Below, piece by piece: positions 44,103-54,077 of a stretch of 64,000 nt of DNA. A program made the position numbers and the translations under genes. The notes beneath the pieces were generated by a model, which was not told the DNA's origin, made no database searches, and was given only the letters and a program-made list of their open reading frames with translations. The stretch spans positions 1-64,000 of the forward strand of contig NZ_JABMKX010000014.1 of NCBI RefSeq assembly GCF_013204885.1. The letters are read 5' to 3'. The stretch is from Paenibacillus tritici. Lineage in GTDB: Bacteria > Bacillota > Bacilli > Paenibacillales > Paenibacillaceae. Positions within the stretch are counted from its first letter, which is position 1, and each line of letters opens with the position of its first letter.

Positions 44103-47100
44103 CTACTCTTCACTGAAAAATCTACGAACCTGCGGAGCTTGCTTATATGAATCTAGTCTGTAATTATAATCTGCTTCTATTGCTTGCTTTACCATGACCT
44201 GAACTTGGTGATAAGTATTCCATAAAAAATCACATACACCTAAAGAATTGAAGATTTCCAATAACTCATGGTTAGCATTATGTTCAGCTAAATCAATTTT
44301 AAATTCATTTTCTCCATAGCTTTTAGAACCGTACTTTAGAATAAATTGGCTCAAATCCATTAACGACTCTTCTTTAACTTCTTCTTCACTAGAGGAATCC
44401 ATTAAAAATTCAATATCGAGTAAATCATGACCAATAAATTCAAATATCGAAGCCTCTAAACTCTTACAACTTGAACCAGAATTTTCAGGAAACGCGGTAT
44501 CTGAAGGAATATTAAAGTTTAAAGTAAGACCAAGGTATTTGAAAGTCGAAGAAGTAACTGTTTTGGGGTTGCTTGAATCTATAATATTTAAATATTCCTG
44601 AAAAGCAGAAACCAAAAAAAACTCATTAAATCTCACAATATCCATTTCAGAACATAATAACCAAACATCGTGTTTGAAGTCCCAGAAATCATTTTGTAAG
44701 TCCAGAAATTCTTTATAAGAAGTTGAATGCTTACTAGTATTGTGAGTAAGAAATACCTTTAGTGACAAATACGCTTGAAACACTACTGTCTGAAACATAT
44801 ACCACTTCCCTTTCTGAATGATGAAAGGAAATGATAATATTTCTAAAAGGTCAACCTGATTGTTTTCAAAGGCGGTTTGAAAGACTTTATGCTTCTCGAG
44901 AGTTTCTGCAGAAAAAATAGTTTGACCCTTTCTTAACATATCCAAAGCAAATTCCGAAAACATTTCTCGAAGATTATTAACATGATTTGTGGAATCACTA
45001 TCTTTAATTAGAAAAGCAGCTAACATTTCAAAAAACAATAGGCTCGTTGCAGGTATCTGTTTCTGATCATGGTAAAATTCTAATAAGAGCGATAATCTAT
45101 TCCAGCTCCCATAAAAAGGGTAAATAAACCAAGGTTCTTCATCTTCATATAATGATACTATTTCTTCCGCCTCTGATGCAGTTTGTGCATTCTTAATTAT
45201 AAAGTCAATAATTTCTTGATCTTCTAAGGCTTCGGCTTTACTTCCTAATAGCGCCCTTTTTTCCTCATTTATAATTTCTTTTATTTTCTCTTCAGATTCT
45301 CTTCTTTCTATTATTCTCATATTTCTTTCTGCCTCATACTGATTGTTTTTTTTCGTTTCATTATCATAACCCATAGTGAATCTAAAAACTTTCCAAAAGG
45401 ATTTACTATCACGTAATTTAAACGTATCTAAAATTCGGGGATAAATTATATCAATAAGAAAGTCGATTCGTTCATACTGCATGTCAGATGCAAAAAACTC
45501 AATATCATCAAGCAATAAGTACTTGATTTTCGCCTTTATCTCCTTATAGTTTTTTTTCTTGAAGTTAGCATATGCTTTAGGAAAAATCCCTGCAAATTCT
45601 GTGAAGGTTAGCCAATGCTCAGCAAATCTGGAGCATCTATGATAGTCCTCTAAAATTATTTCTTCATCTAAATCAATATTTAACAAAAGTACTCTATTAA
45701 TTAAATCGGGAAATTCAATCATATCACCATAACTAAATGGATAGTCTTCATCATGAAGCCTTTCACATAAATACTGAATTTTGCTCTTCACAAATTCTTT
45801 CATTCTACTATTTTTCTCAACGTCAAAGTTAAACATAATATCATTTAATTTTCTGACAATGCAGTCATCTGGCTTTGTATACACAGACGATTTATTCTCA
45901 AAGATATCATTATCGAAATAGGAATAATTCAAAATATCAAAATCAGTAATAATCTTATCTGTGAGCATAATTTCCAGCGTAGGTGTTAGATTTATTTTCT
46001 TTTGAATAAAGATATCATCTCCAGAGCTATCTTCAATGCTACGCCCCGAAACCGTCGTCTTAAACATAAACAGAAGTTGATTTAGAAATGGGCAGCCTTG
46101 GATTAATATTTGGCCAAAGAGCTCTAAAGAATCAGATAGATATAAATATAAGAAATCCTTAACAGATGGATTTTGAAATTCAACCAAAATAATGGCTGTT
46201 CCATTACTCAAATAGGTTTTAATCATTGTTTTCTCTAATTGTGCAATGATACTTTCGAATTCCAAATTTCTAATAGAAGTATTACTTTCATTCATGAAAT
46301 TTAAACAAGTGTAGTAAGAATGCTTTAAATCACATAATCTCATGGGTTGCGAAGATAAAAACAAAATAAGTGCAGCTAATTGTGCTCCACGAGTCTGATG
46401 CATAAAAATGCTCTTCCAGAAAGATAATGGCTCATCTAAGTATTGTTTAAAGGCGTTATAGAACTCAGAAGGAGAATTATCTTCGATAAGGTTCATTCCA
46501 TGGTTTAGAAAATCATTTATAATCCTTGGACTATAATTACTGTGTTTAATAATCGGTTCATAGTGATTAGCGATAATCTCGACATAATCCCATTCAAGTT
46601 GGGAGAAATATAGATGGTTAAATATAATTTTAGCTTTAATCACCTCAGAGTAATCTTCCATTTGAAGCATACATTTTCCGATATCAAATGTTCTATTGAG
46701 CTGTTCATCATGATACTCTGCTAAGCCTTGCTGAAGTACATATTCACGTGACGTCAATATCAATATTTTATTCTTTGATCTAGAAACAAGTTCAATAAAC
46801 TTCACCATGTGCTTTTCTTCGTTATGCGGGAGCTTCTCATCTTTAAATACACTTCCCCAAAAATCATCAAAAAAGAAAACCTGTTTTTCTTTCTCTTTGA
46901 ACATCTCAAGCGCATTTCTTACCGTGTCCGCATAAATGAAATCACCATACCCCATATGTTGTAAGTAATACGCCGCTAGACAACGTGCCAGTGTCGTTTT
47001 CCCAACACCAGGCTCTCCAGAAATCAATATATATCTAAACTTTTCTAACAATCTTAGTGATCGCCCAAAACTAGGATTTTGAACAAAAACCTTCACCGTT

Positions 47101-47624
47101 TCCTTTATTTGATCAAGTTCAAATTTCGAATTAACTAAGCTAGCGCGATGAACAATCCCTTCAATAATTGAAATTAACACACCAGTACTACTAATCCACA
47201 ATTTATAATGGTTTTGTTCTACCTTGTGATACTGTTCTTTTCCAAGCAATTGATTCAAATCATTCCTATCAATAATATCATCCTCTGTTTTTATAAAACC
47301 TTCAAAAAGACTAATAATCTCACTTCGTTGCTCATTGCTAAGCTCAAGAGAAACTACGAGAATATAGCGAGAAGGACTTAGGAATTTGGCTTTCTGTTTC
47401 TCTTGATACTTTAAAACACTTCGTAGTTGTTTATAGTTGTTCTGGTAGCACTTTACTTGAACGATTATTTTTGTTTTATCTTCACGATGTATAAGGTCGA
47501 TTCCACCATCTTTTCCTCGACTAGAGATTTTAAATATAACCTTCTCTTTTATTTCCAATATATCTCTAGCCAATTCCTCAAACTCTCGTGGAGATAAGCA
47601 ATTATGAAAATCATAATTTGGCAT
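44103..47624 (-). CDS. Mrr-like nuclease fused to STAND NTPase, putative antiphage protein
   Basis: A 1173-residue protein in an AT-rich gene. Residues 1-115 form an Mrr/PD-(D/E)xK nuclease domain: FEELARDIL (Glu16/17), KDGGIDL (Asp43) and IIVQVKCY (Gln56, Lys58). Walker A is GEPGVGKTT (203-211), Walker B QVFFFDD (248-254), with a sensor-like KILILTSREY, as in the STAND (nSTAND3-like) ATPases. The rest (about 430-1173) is a long helical region with no known domain, presumably the sensor. The layout resembles Avs-type defence proteins, which bind a phage protein, oligomerise and cut DNA. ATG at 47624 has AGGAG eight bases upstream. It is a single-gene unit with signs of transfer. Confidence 0.85.
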   Translation of the reverse strand: MPNYDFHNCLSPREFEELARDILEIKEKVIFKISSRGKDGGIDLIHREDKTKIIVQVKCYQNNYKQLRSVLKYQEKQKAKFLSPSRYILVVSLELSNEQRSEIISLFEGFIKTEDDIIDRNDLNQLLGKEQYHKVEQNHYKLWISSTGVLISIIEGIVHRASLVNSKFELDQIKETVKVFVQNPSFGRSLRLLEKFRYILISGEPGVGKTTLARCLAAYYLQHMGYGDFIYADTVRNALEMFKEKEKQVFFFDDFWGSVFKDEKLPHNEEKHMVKFIELVSRSKNKILILTSREYVLQQGLAEYHDEQLNRTFDIGKCMLQMEDYSEVIKAKIIFNHLYFSQLEWDYVEIIANHYEPIIKHSNYSPRIINDFLNHGMNLIEDNSPSEFYNAFKQYLDEPLSFWKSIFMHQTRGAQLAALILFLSSQPMRLCDLKHSYYTCLNFMNESNTSIRNLEFESIIAQLEKTMIKTYLSNGTAIILVEFQNPSVKDFLYLYLSDSLELFGQILIQGCPFLNQLLFMFKTTVSGRSIEDSSGDDIFIQKKINLTPTLEIMLTDKIITDFDILNYSYFDNDIFENKSSVYTKPDDCIVRKLNDIMFNFDVEKNSRMKEFVKSKIQYLCERLHDEDYPFSYGDMIEFPDLINRVLLLNIDLDEEIILEDYHRCSRFAEHWLTFTEFAGIFPKAYANFKKKNYKEIKAKIKYLLLDDIEFFASDMQYERIDFLIDIIYPRILDTFKLRDSKSFWKVFRFTMGYDNETKKNNQYEAERNMRIIERRESEEKIKEIINEEKRALLGSKAEALEDQEIIDFIIKNAQTASEAEEIVSLYEDEEPWFIYPFYGSWNRLSLLLEFYHDQKQIPATSLLFFEMLAAFLIKDSDSTNHVNNLREMFSEFALDMLRKGQTIFSAETLEKHKVFQTAFENNQVDLLEILSFPFIIQKGKWYMFQTVVFQAYLSLKVFLTHNTSKHSTSYKEFLDLQNDFWDFKHDVWLLCSEMDIVRFNEFFLVSAFQEYLNIIDSSNPKTVTSSTFKYLGLTLNFNIPSDTAFPENSGSSCKSLEASIFEFIGHDLLDIEFLMDSSSEEEVKEESLMDLSQFILKYGSKSYGENEFKIDLAEHNANHELLEIFNSLGVCDFLWNTYHQVQVMVKQAIEADYNYRLDSYKQAPQVRRFFSEE

Positions 47625-47661
47625 ATTTTCGGCTCCTAACATAATTAATAAACTCTCTACA

Positions 47662-47696
47662 GGTAATCTTTATTTATAAGCGTACACTAGATTACC
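47662..47696. promoter_or_regulatory. inverted repeat at the Mrr-STAND promoter
   Basis: GGTAATCT (47662-47669) and AGATTACC (47689-47696) are perfect 8-bp inverted arms separated by 19 bases. Between them lies a TATAAA box readable on the minus strand, 40-70 bases before the nuclease gene. It could be an operator or a transcript hairpin. A good -35 at normal spacing was not found. Confidence 0.45.
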
Positions 47697-47809
47697 CCAT
47701 GTTAAAATATGTATAATTATTTTTTCTTAACAGGAGGGGACCCTCTATGCATGGCTTCTGTCATAAACAAATTCGTACTCCTTCGTGACTTATAACCAAG
47801 TAGACCAAA

Positions 47810-47882
47810 ATCCCCTCCAGGCGCCTCTCCAGCCACCGCATCATACGATGAGGCTGCCGGAAAGTCTGCCCGAAAGGGGATT
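47810..47882 (-). terminator. hairpin terminator after the sugar-binding protein gene
   Basis: AATCCCCTTTC and GGAGGGGATT form the base of a large imperfect stem, with inner pairs GGCAGCC/GGTGGCTG, followed by TTTTGG on the minus strand. Confidence 0.6.
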
Positions 47883-47920
47883 CCTGTGACTTCCTTGTTT
47901 TTATTTCACCCGGTTAATCA

Positions 47921-49594
47921 TTAATAGCCTAACAGACTCTTTGTCTTGGCAAAAATATCATTGGCCATCTCCGCATACCGCGTGCTGCCGTTGGCTTCAA
48001 CCTGGGCCGTATACTGGCTCCAGTTGTCCAGCTTCTCCTGGCCGGTCACGAATTTGAGCGTCATGGTCTTGACGTAATCCATCAGCGGCGTCGAGATCAG
48101 CTTCATCTGCTCATTCTCCTCAGGAGTCGCCATGATCGGCGGTGCCAGCTTGCGGGTATCCCGTGTCGACTGGACACGGCTCACGAAGTCTTTTTCACCA
48201 TCGGTCATCTTGGACATCTTCAGCTTCTCCGAGCCTCCATAAGCGAACATCCCTCCGGCGAAGCCGTAATCGACATTGAGCTGCTTAGGCGCACCTTCAT
48301 TGATCCCGTTGTAATAGATTTCCGGGTTCAGCACCACATTTCCATCTGCGTCCAAGGTATAAGTCTCCCCTTCTACACCCCATAAGCTGAGCATCTGGCC
48401 TTCATTGGAATACCAGAACCAGTCGATGAAGCGCAGCATCTTAATGAAGCCCTCTTCACCCAGGTCGTCCAGCGCATTCTGGCTGATCATAATTCCGTTC
48501 TCCAGACGGGAGGTTTCGACCTGCAGTTTGCCTTTGGGTCCGCCCGGCTGGGTGATCATGTAGAGCTCGCTATCCGGAACCTGCATCTTGCTCTTGAAAT
48601 CGGCCATAACCTGATAGATTCCGCTGATCACATAGGTGTCGCCCTTGAAGAACTTCGCTTGGGCCGCATCGTCTTCCTGGGTGAACGATTCCGGGTCCAT
48701 AATGCCTTCATTCACCAGCTTATTGAAGTAACCAAGGAAGTCCTTGAAGTCATTGGAGGCATCGGCAAACACAAACTGCTGCTTCTCCTGGTCAAAGACC
48801 AGACCGCTTGATAATCCCCAGCCGGCGGTAACGCCATATTGAACTGCGGCAATGTTCAGAGCGGAATCTCCCTTGAATTGGTCAGAGATCACATAATTGC
48901 TGCCTGTGAAGTCTTTGACCTTCTTCATCGCTTCATAGAAGTCTTCATACGTCCAGTTGCCCTGCTGTCCTTCAACGTCCACGCCCGCTGCTTCAAACAC
49001 ATCCTTGCGGATAATGTAGGAATAACCGCCGCCGGCAATCTCCCACATGCCTGGAAGCACATAATACTTCCCGTCCTCCTTCAGCTTAGCCTTCAGGTCC
49101 TCCTCCATGCCCCAATCCTTCACGGCCTTCATGTAGTTCGGCATGTACTGCACCCAGTCACTCACGGGCACAATCTGGCCTGAGGCTACGAAAGCGGATT
49201 CATCATAAGTCTTAGGAATAATATAAGGAGCATCTCCGCTGTTCACGAGCAGGGATTTTTGGTTCTCATATTCGGTTCTTGCCGTAATGGCCAAATCGAA
49301 GTTTACATTCGTTTTCTCCTGGATCGCACTCCACAGCCGCCAGTCTTTATGATATGGATAATTCTCATGGTCGCTGTACATCATGGAGTAGGTTACCGGT
49401 TCATTCGAGTGGAAGGTCTGATCTGCACCAAAGGTATAATCTTCCGCCGCAGCTGTTGCCGGTGCATTCGTGCCCGCAGCATTCGGTGCTGGGGAATTAC
49501 TGGTGCCTGAAGCCTCATTATTTCCGGATGAACAAGCGGTCATAGACAACATCAACGCCAGCGATGCCATTGCAAGTGGTTTACTGAATCTCAT
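47921..49594 (-). CDS. extracellular sugar-binding lipoprotein (LplA-like)
   Basis: A 557-residue lipoprotein with lipobox MTACS (Cys21) and a Ser/Ala/Asn-rich linker to about residue 50. It then follows the LplA/YtcQ-type family 1 solute-binding pattern: TYSMMYSDHENYPYHKDWRLWSAIQEKTNV near the start and KMLRFIDWFWYSNEGQMLSLWGVEGETYTLD late. This subfamily serves importers of oligosaccharides, often from plant polysaccharides, in Paenibacillus and lacks a dedicated ATPase gene. It is the last gene of the B-C-A operon. The substrate is not determinable; the xylanase and GH105 genes near by suggest plant cell-wall sugars. Confidence 0.9.
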   Translation of the reverse strand: MRFSKPLAMASLALMLSMTACSSGNNEASGTSNSPAPNAAGTNAPATAAAEDYTFGADQTFHSNEPVTYSMMYSDHENYPYHKDWRLWSAIQEKTNVNFDLAITARTEYENQKSLLVNSGDAPYIIPKTYDESAFVASGQIVPVSDWVQYMPNYMKAVKDWGMEEDLKAKLKEDGKYYVLPGMWEIAGGGYSYIIRKDVFEAAGVDVEGQQGNWTYEDFYEAMKKVKDFTGSNYVISDQFKGDSALNIAAVQYGVTAGWGLSSGLVFDQEKQQFVFADASNDFKDFLGYFNKLVNEGIMDPESFTQEDDAAQAKFFKGDTYVISGIYQVMADFKSKMQVPDSELYMITQPGGPKGKLQVETSRLENGIMISQNALDDLGEEGFIKMLRFIDWFWYSNEGQMLSLWGVEGETYTLDADGNVVLNPEIYYNGINEGAPKQLNVDYGFAGGMFAYGGSEKLKMSKMTDGEKDFVSRVQSTRDTRKLAPPIMATPEENEQMKLISTPLMDYVKTMTLKFVTGQEKLDNWSQYTAQVEANGSTRYAEMANDIFAKTKSLLGY

Positions 49595-49665
49595 GGTTTG
49601 CCTCCCTTTTTGGGTATAGAGCTATATATAACAGAGAGGGCCGTAACCCCCTCCGGTGATACCGT

Positions 49666-50538
49666 TTATCCTTTGACCGCGCCGATCATCATGCCCTGTA
49701 CGAAATACTTCTGCACGAAAGGATACACACAGATAATAGGCAGTGAAGTTAAGACCATTGCTGTCGATTTGATGCTTGCCGCAATCTGGCTCGTCTGATC
49801 GGAGGAGGCTCCGATTTCAGTCGGACTGACGGCATTGTCGATGATCTGCTTCAGATACAGGGCGACAGGCCACTTCTCCTTGGACTGCAGATAGAGGGAC
49901 GGCCCGAACCAGTTATTCCACATGCCGACCATTACGAACAGCATGATTGTTACGAGAATCGGCTTCGACAGCGGCAGAATGATTCTGGTGAATATCCCGA
50001 AGACGTCCAGGCCGTCTACACGCCCTGCTTCCTCCAGTTCGTAAGGCAGACTGGCAAAAAACGTCTTCATCAGGATGACATTGAACGCGCTGATCGCTCC
50101 CGGAATGACTATCGCCCAGATCGTATCCCGCAGCTCCAATGTCTTGGCCACCAGGATATAGTTCGGGATGAGGCCGCCGCCGAAATACATCGTGAACAGC
50201 ACGAACGGAATGAAGAATCTGTTCAGCCGCAGCTTATCCTTGGACAGCGGATACGACATCACTGCGGTTGCAGTCACTGCAATTAGGGTGCCTGTTACGG
50301 AATATACGATGGTATTCCAGTAGTAATGGAAGAAATCGGGCTTGCTCAAAATCACTTCATAGGTCTTGGTCGTAAACTCTACCGGGAATAGAGTCACCTT
50401 GCCTGCATAGATAGCCGCTTCCGAGCTGAAGGACTGGGCCACAAGATACACGAAGGGATACAAGGTAAACATGACAATCAGAATCATAAAAATACTGTTA
50501 ATGATGTTAAACAGGTTAAAGGTGGAGGATCGCTTCAC
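49666..50538 (-). CDS. carbohydrate ABC permease (LplC/YtcP-like)
   Basis: A 290-residue permease with six helices. It starts with the helix IINSIFMILIVMFTLYPFVYLVAQSFSS, has the YtcP-type loop FFIPFVLFTMYFGGGLIPNYILVAKTLELRDTIWAIVIPGAISAFNVILMKTFF, the EAA motif LEEAGRVDGLDVFGIFTRIILPLSKP, and ends VQKYFVQGMMIGAVKG, diagnostic of this subfamily. It forms the channel with the LplB-like partner. GAAAGGAGCC lies before the start. Confidence 0.92.
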   Translation of the reverse strand: MKRSSTFNLFNIINSIFMILIVMFTLYPFVYLVAQSFSSEAAIYAGKVTLFPVEFTTKTYEVILSKPDFFHYYWNTIVYSVTGTLIAVTATAVMSYPLSKDKLRLNRFFIPFVLFTMYFGGGLIPNYILVAKTLELRDTIWAIVIPGAISAFNVILMKTFFASLPYELEEAGRVDGLDVFGIFTRIILPLSKPILVTIMLFVMVGMWNNWFGPSLYLQSKEKWPVALYLKQIIDNAVSPTEIGASSDQTSQIAASIKSTAMVLTSLPIICVYPFVQKYFVQGMMIGAVKG

Positions 50539-50553
50539 GGGTTCGGCTCCTTT

Positions 50554-51513
50554 CTACCAGAGGCTTGATTTCGTCGTTTTTTTGGATACAGTATTCGCAA
50601 TCGTCACCAGGATCAGGCCAATAATACCTTCGAACAGGCCTACGGCCGTCGCGTAGCTGAAGTTCCCTCCGGTGATTCCCATCCGGTACACATAGGTAGA
50701 GATGACATCTGCTGTCTCATAGGTGAGCGGGTTGTAGAGCAGCAGGATTTTCTCGAAATTAGAGCCCAGAATGCTGCCGATATCCAGAATCAGGAGCACC
50801 ATAATGGTAGGCAGGATACCGGGTATTGTTACATGCTTCGCAAGCTTGAACCGGTTAGCACCGTCCATCTTGGCGGCTTCATACAGAGACGGATCAATGC
50901 TAGTCATCGCGGCCAGATAGAGAATCGTCCCCCAGCCCAGACTCTGCCAGACGCCGGAGGTGACGTAAATGACGGGGAACCACTCCGGCAAGGAGATGAA
51001 GGAGATTTTCTCAAGTCCAACGGAGGCCAGAAGGCTGTTAAGCGGTCCTGTTAAGGAGACCACCTCTTTAATCATCCCTGCGACGATAACCATAGAGATG
51101 AAATGGGGCAGATAGGACACCGTCTGGACGAATTTCTTCCACTTGATTCTCCGTATCTCATTAAGCAGCAGTGCAAAGGACAGCGTAACCGGGAATTTCA
51201 CGAGGAGGTAGCTTACACTTAAGGTAAGATCATTGAAAAATGCACGCCAGAACGTAGGGTCTTTCATGAACATCTCAAAATAAGTAAACCCGACCCATTC
51301 GGTCCCCATGATATTGGGCCCGCCTCTGTATTTGCGGAAGGCAATAATATTCCCCAGCATCGGCGCGTATTTGAAAATAATAAAGTAGACTACCGGAATC
51401 ACCAGAAACGAATACAGCTTCCATTCTTGTCTAACATGCTTCCAGAGCGGAACCCGGTCAGCCTTGGTACGCGGGGCCATGCCTGCGGGCTTGATTCTAG
51501 CAGGAGCTGCCAT
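50554..51513 (-). CDS. carbohydrate ABC permease (LplB/YteP-like)
   Basis: A 319-residue permease with six helices. The N-terminus WKLYSFLVIPVVYFIIFKYAPMLGNIIAFRKYRGG is typical of LplB/YteP. The EAA loop is LYEAAKMDGANRFKLAKHVTIPGILP, and the late LLYNPLTYETADVISTYVYRMGI also belongs to the family. It is the first gene of the transport operon; no ATPase gene lies beside it, so a shared MsmX-type ATPase is expected. AGGAAGTGATG precedes the ATG. Confidence 0.92.
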   Translation of the reverse strand: MAAPARIKPAGMAPRTKADRVPLWKHVRQEWKLYSFLVIPVVYFIIFKYAPMLGNIIAFRKYRGGPNIMGTEWVGFTYFEMFMKDPTFWRAFFNDLTLSVSYLLVKFPVTLSFALLLNEIRRIKWKKFVQTVSYLPHFISMVIVAGMIKEVVSLTGPLNSLLASVGLEKISFISLPEWFPVIYVTSGVWQSLGWGTILYLAAMTSIDPSLYEAAKMDGANRFKLAKHVTIPGILPTIMVLLILDIGSILGSNFEKILLLYNPLTYETADVISTYVYRMGITGGNFSYATAVGLFEGIIGLILVTIANTVSKKTTKSSLW

Positions 51514-51752
51514 GTCATCATCACTTCCTCACGAATAATTCACTCTAACAGGAGCGGCAGCCTGACGCTTGCGGGCGGCTTCTCTGCCGTTCCATGTAAT
51601 CGCTTACTGCTCCACCAATGTACTGGCTGACACTGCCGCTCAGCAATGTCCAATACCGGAAATGATGTACGTTAACCGCAAATGACGATGGACACCTTGA
51701 AACGGATAGACGGTTTCGCATATTCCTCCTGGCTTCAAGCAGATACAGCCGC

Positions 51753-51787
51753 AAAAAAAAGATGACCTCCGGCATCCGGAAGTCATC
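51753..51787 (-). terminator. Rho-independent terminator of the AraC-type regulator gene
   Basis: GATGACTTCCGGATGCCGGAGGTCATC followed by TTTTTTTTGC on the minus strand; it separates the regulator from the transport operon. The rest of 51514-51752 holds no supported gene. Confidence 0.92.
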
Positions 51788-51797
51788 TGTGCTCCTA

Positions 51798-54077
51798 TCA
51801 TTGAATGGTTTTGTATTTCCCAGGGGTAATTCCCTCATACTTCTTGAATACGCGAATGAATGCATGGCTGCTGGCGAATCCGACCTTCTCGGCCGTATCA
51901 TCAATGCTGGCCCCCTCCAGCAGCAGGGCCTTGGCCGCTTCCACCCGGGTCTGGCTAATGTAGTCGCGCAGCCCGACCTGTCCCGTCTGTTCACGGAACA
52001 GCCGGGACACATATTGCGGGGTCAGGCTGAAATGATCGCCTATCTGGGACACGCTCAGGTTCTTATCGCTGTAATTCTCCTGTACGAACGCTGTAACCTT
52101 CTCGCCGATTCCGGCACTCGCCTGCAGATTAGGCTTGCTGCGGAGCACCGTGCATACCCGCTCGAAGATATCGAGCAGCTCCTGCTCGAATTCCGGCTTC
52201 GTGGAGCAGGAGAGCAGCCGTTTGAGCGGCCGCCATTCATCCCAGGCTATTCGGGTCTGTTCCTGATCCGGAATTGCCTTAATCATCGTCGTGGCTACAT
52301 CGAGCAGGATGCACTTTGAGATTTCATGAGACTGCTCCCTCTGGAAGGCTTGCTGCAGGATACTGTTAATCATATGGTTCGCCTGCTCAAACTCATCGGC
52401 CTTCAGCAAATTGATCAGCAGAATCTGGTCATTCACTGTGAAGAAATAACTGCTCTCGCTCGTCTTGATGCTTCCGTGCCAGATCAGCATCTCATCGCCA
52501 AGCACGCTGCGGTATTCCTGGGCCTCCAGCGCTTGAAGGAACGCAAGATGCACCCCTTCCAGACCCGTCTGCAATTCACTGCCTACCGTCGTGAAGCGGA
52601 GCTTATACCGTAGAGTGATGAATTCATAAGCCTGGGCTAAATCATCCTCGATCTCATCCTTCCATTGCCCTGCACGCTCCGGATCTATGTTCACAACAGC
52701 TGCAAGCATGCCGTCTACATCTGTGAAATTGATCGTCCAGCGGCTGCCGATCAGATCCGCAACAATATTGGACACAATAAATTGTGATAATTCCAGATCG
52801 GTTATCCCGTCGTCCCCGCTGTCAATATAGAACAACAGCACGGCAAAGGAACCGGTTGTCCACTGGAGCTTATAGGTCTTCGCCAGCTCCGTGAACGGGG
52901 TATTCCGGTCGGCCTGCCCCTTCAGCAGCCTGCCCAGATAATAATTCTGCAGCACCCGCAGCTGCTGATCATGCTTCTTGTTCGTAGCATCACGTTCCCT
53001 GATCGTCTCCAGCACATTTCTGCGGATGAAGGAGTACTCATCCAGATATTTACCAGTGTCCTGCACAGGATTACGGGCGAAGACGCTGACCAGTTCTTTG
53101 ACCGGATTATAATTCTTCCGGGCGAAATAATAGATCACCGCGCTGCCAATCACGAAGCAGAGCAGTAGCCCGAGCATATTCATCGTCCGCATCCCTCCGG
53201 CATGTTCCCAGAAGACATCGGTCGGAAATACACTGATATACTTCCAGCCTGTCGTATCCGATGACTCAATAGTGATCATCGACTCCACACCCTGGAAAGT
53301 GCCCGTAAAGGTGCCGGTGCCCCGCTCATCCCACTCCTGGTAGGCCGACGGTTCAATCATCGTGCCGCCCGTATTCTGAATCATGATCTGGCCGTTCGTA
53401 TCCATAATAAATACCCGGCCCCGCTCTACCCAGTCGATGTTCGCAAGCATCGTCATCATTGTGTCCACATTAAGCGGTATAATCAGTGCACCTGTCACAT
53501 CAGCCGTTGCCTGAATCGGCAGTGAACGGATATAGAATGGCGTGTAGGTGACTTTGTTATCCGGATTCTTAAGCGGAAGCAGTGCATACTTACCCGAATG
53601 ATACTCCCGGGTCAGCTCCTGCCAATCCCCATAGACAAAGCTATCCGTCTGCAGCTTCATTTCGTAGAATGAATATTCATCTATATAAGTCTCACTGGAG
53701 AGAACAGACTGCAGCGGCTTGGAGTACAAGTTAATCTCCTTAATGAAGTTGTTGGCCGTTAACATTCTGCCCAGCTCCTGCTTCAGTTCATATATCTTGT
53801 AAGCGTTCCCGGAAGCAGAGGAAAGAAAGCTCTTCACCTCGCTATGAACAGCCAGCTGTGTAGCCAGGCTCTCTGTCTGCAGCAGCTCCCCGTCCACAAT
53901 ATATCTCACCTGCTGGAGCATCGCTCTGCTGGCCAGCTTAATTTCATTCTTCACAACTTCCCGCGTCTGACCATAGATGATCACACTGAGAATGACAGGT
54001 ATGCACAGAATCACCGCATAGGATGTAATTAACCGGACAACCACACTTTGTGTAAAGTGACCCCTCTCCAACTTCAA
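51798..54077 (-). CDS. membrane-bound AraC-family regulator (YesN/YtdP-like) with Cache domain
   Basis: A protein of about 759 residues. Helix 1 lies near residues 11-33 (SVVVRLITSYAVILCIPVILSVIIYGQ), then an extracytoplasmic Cache-type sensor (about 35-290), helix 2 (NMLGLLLCFVIGSAVIYYF, about 294-315), a linker region, and a C-terminal AraC domain (about 660-759) with two helix-turn-helix units, the last in AEKVGFASSHAFIRVFKKYEGITPGKYK. Such one-component sensors bind an extracellular sugar and switch on an adjacent importer. The start is judged to be TTG at 54077: AGGGGGA lies six bases upstream, and the longer frame to 54170 has no ribosome site. It lies directly upstream of the LplBCA-type operon. 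Confidence 0.86.
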   Translation of the reverse strand: MKLERGHFTQSVVVRLITSYAVILCIPVILSVIIYGQTREVVKNEIKLASRAMLQQVRYIVDGELLQTESLATQLAVHSEVKSFLSSASGNAYKIYELKQELGRMLTANNFIKEINLYSKPLQSVLSSETYIDEYSFYEMKLQTDSFVYGDWQELTREYHSGKYALLPLKNPDNKVTYTPFYIRSLPIQATADVTGALIIPLNVDTMMTMLANIDWVERGRVFIMDTNGQIMIQNTGGTMIEPSAYQEWDERGTGTFTGTFQGVESMITIESSDTTGWKYISVFPTDVFWEHAGGMRTMNMLGLLLCFVIGSAVIYYFARKNYNPVKELVSVFARNPVQDTGKYLDEYSFIRRNVLETIRERDATNKKHDQQLRVLQNYYLGRLLKGQADRNTPFTELAKTYKLQWTTGSFAVLLFYIDSGDDGITDLELSQFIVSNIVADLIGSRWTINFTDVDGMLAAVVNIDPERAGQWKDEIEDDLAQAYEFITLRYKLRFTTVGSELQTGLEGVHLAFLQALEAQEYRSVLGDEMLIWHGSIKTSESSYFFTVNDQILLINLLKADEFEQANHMINSILQQAFQREQSHEISKCILLDVATTMIKAIPDQEQTRIAWDEWRPLKRLLSCSTKPEFEQELLDIFERVCTVLRSKPNLQASAGIGEKVTAFVQENYSDKNLSVSQIGDHFSLTPQYVSRLFREQTGQVGLRDYISQTRVEAAKALLLEGASIDDTAEKVGFASSHAFIRVFKKYEGITPGKYKTIQ

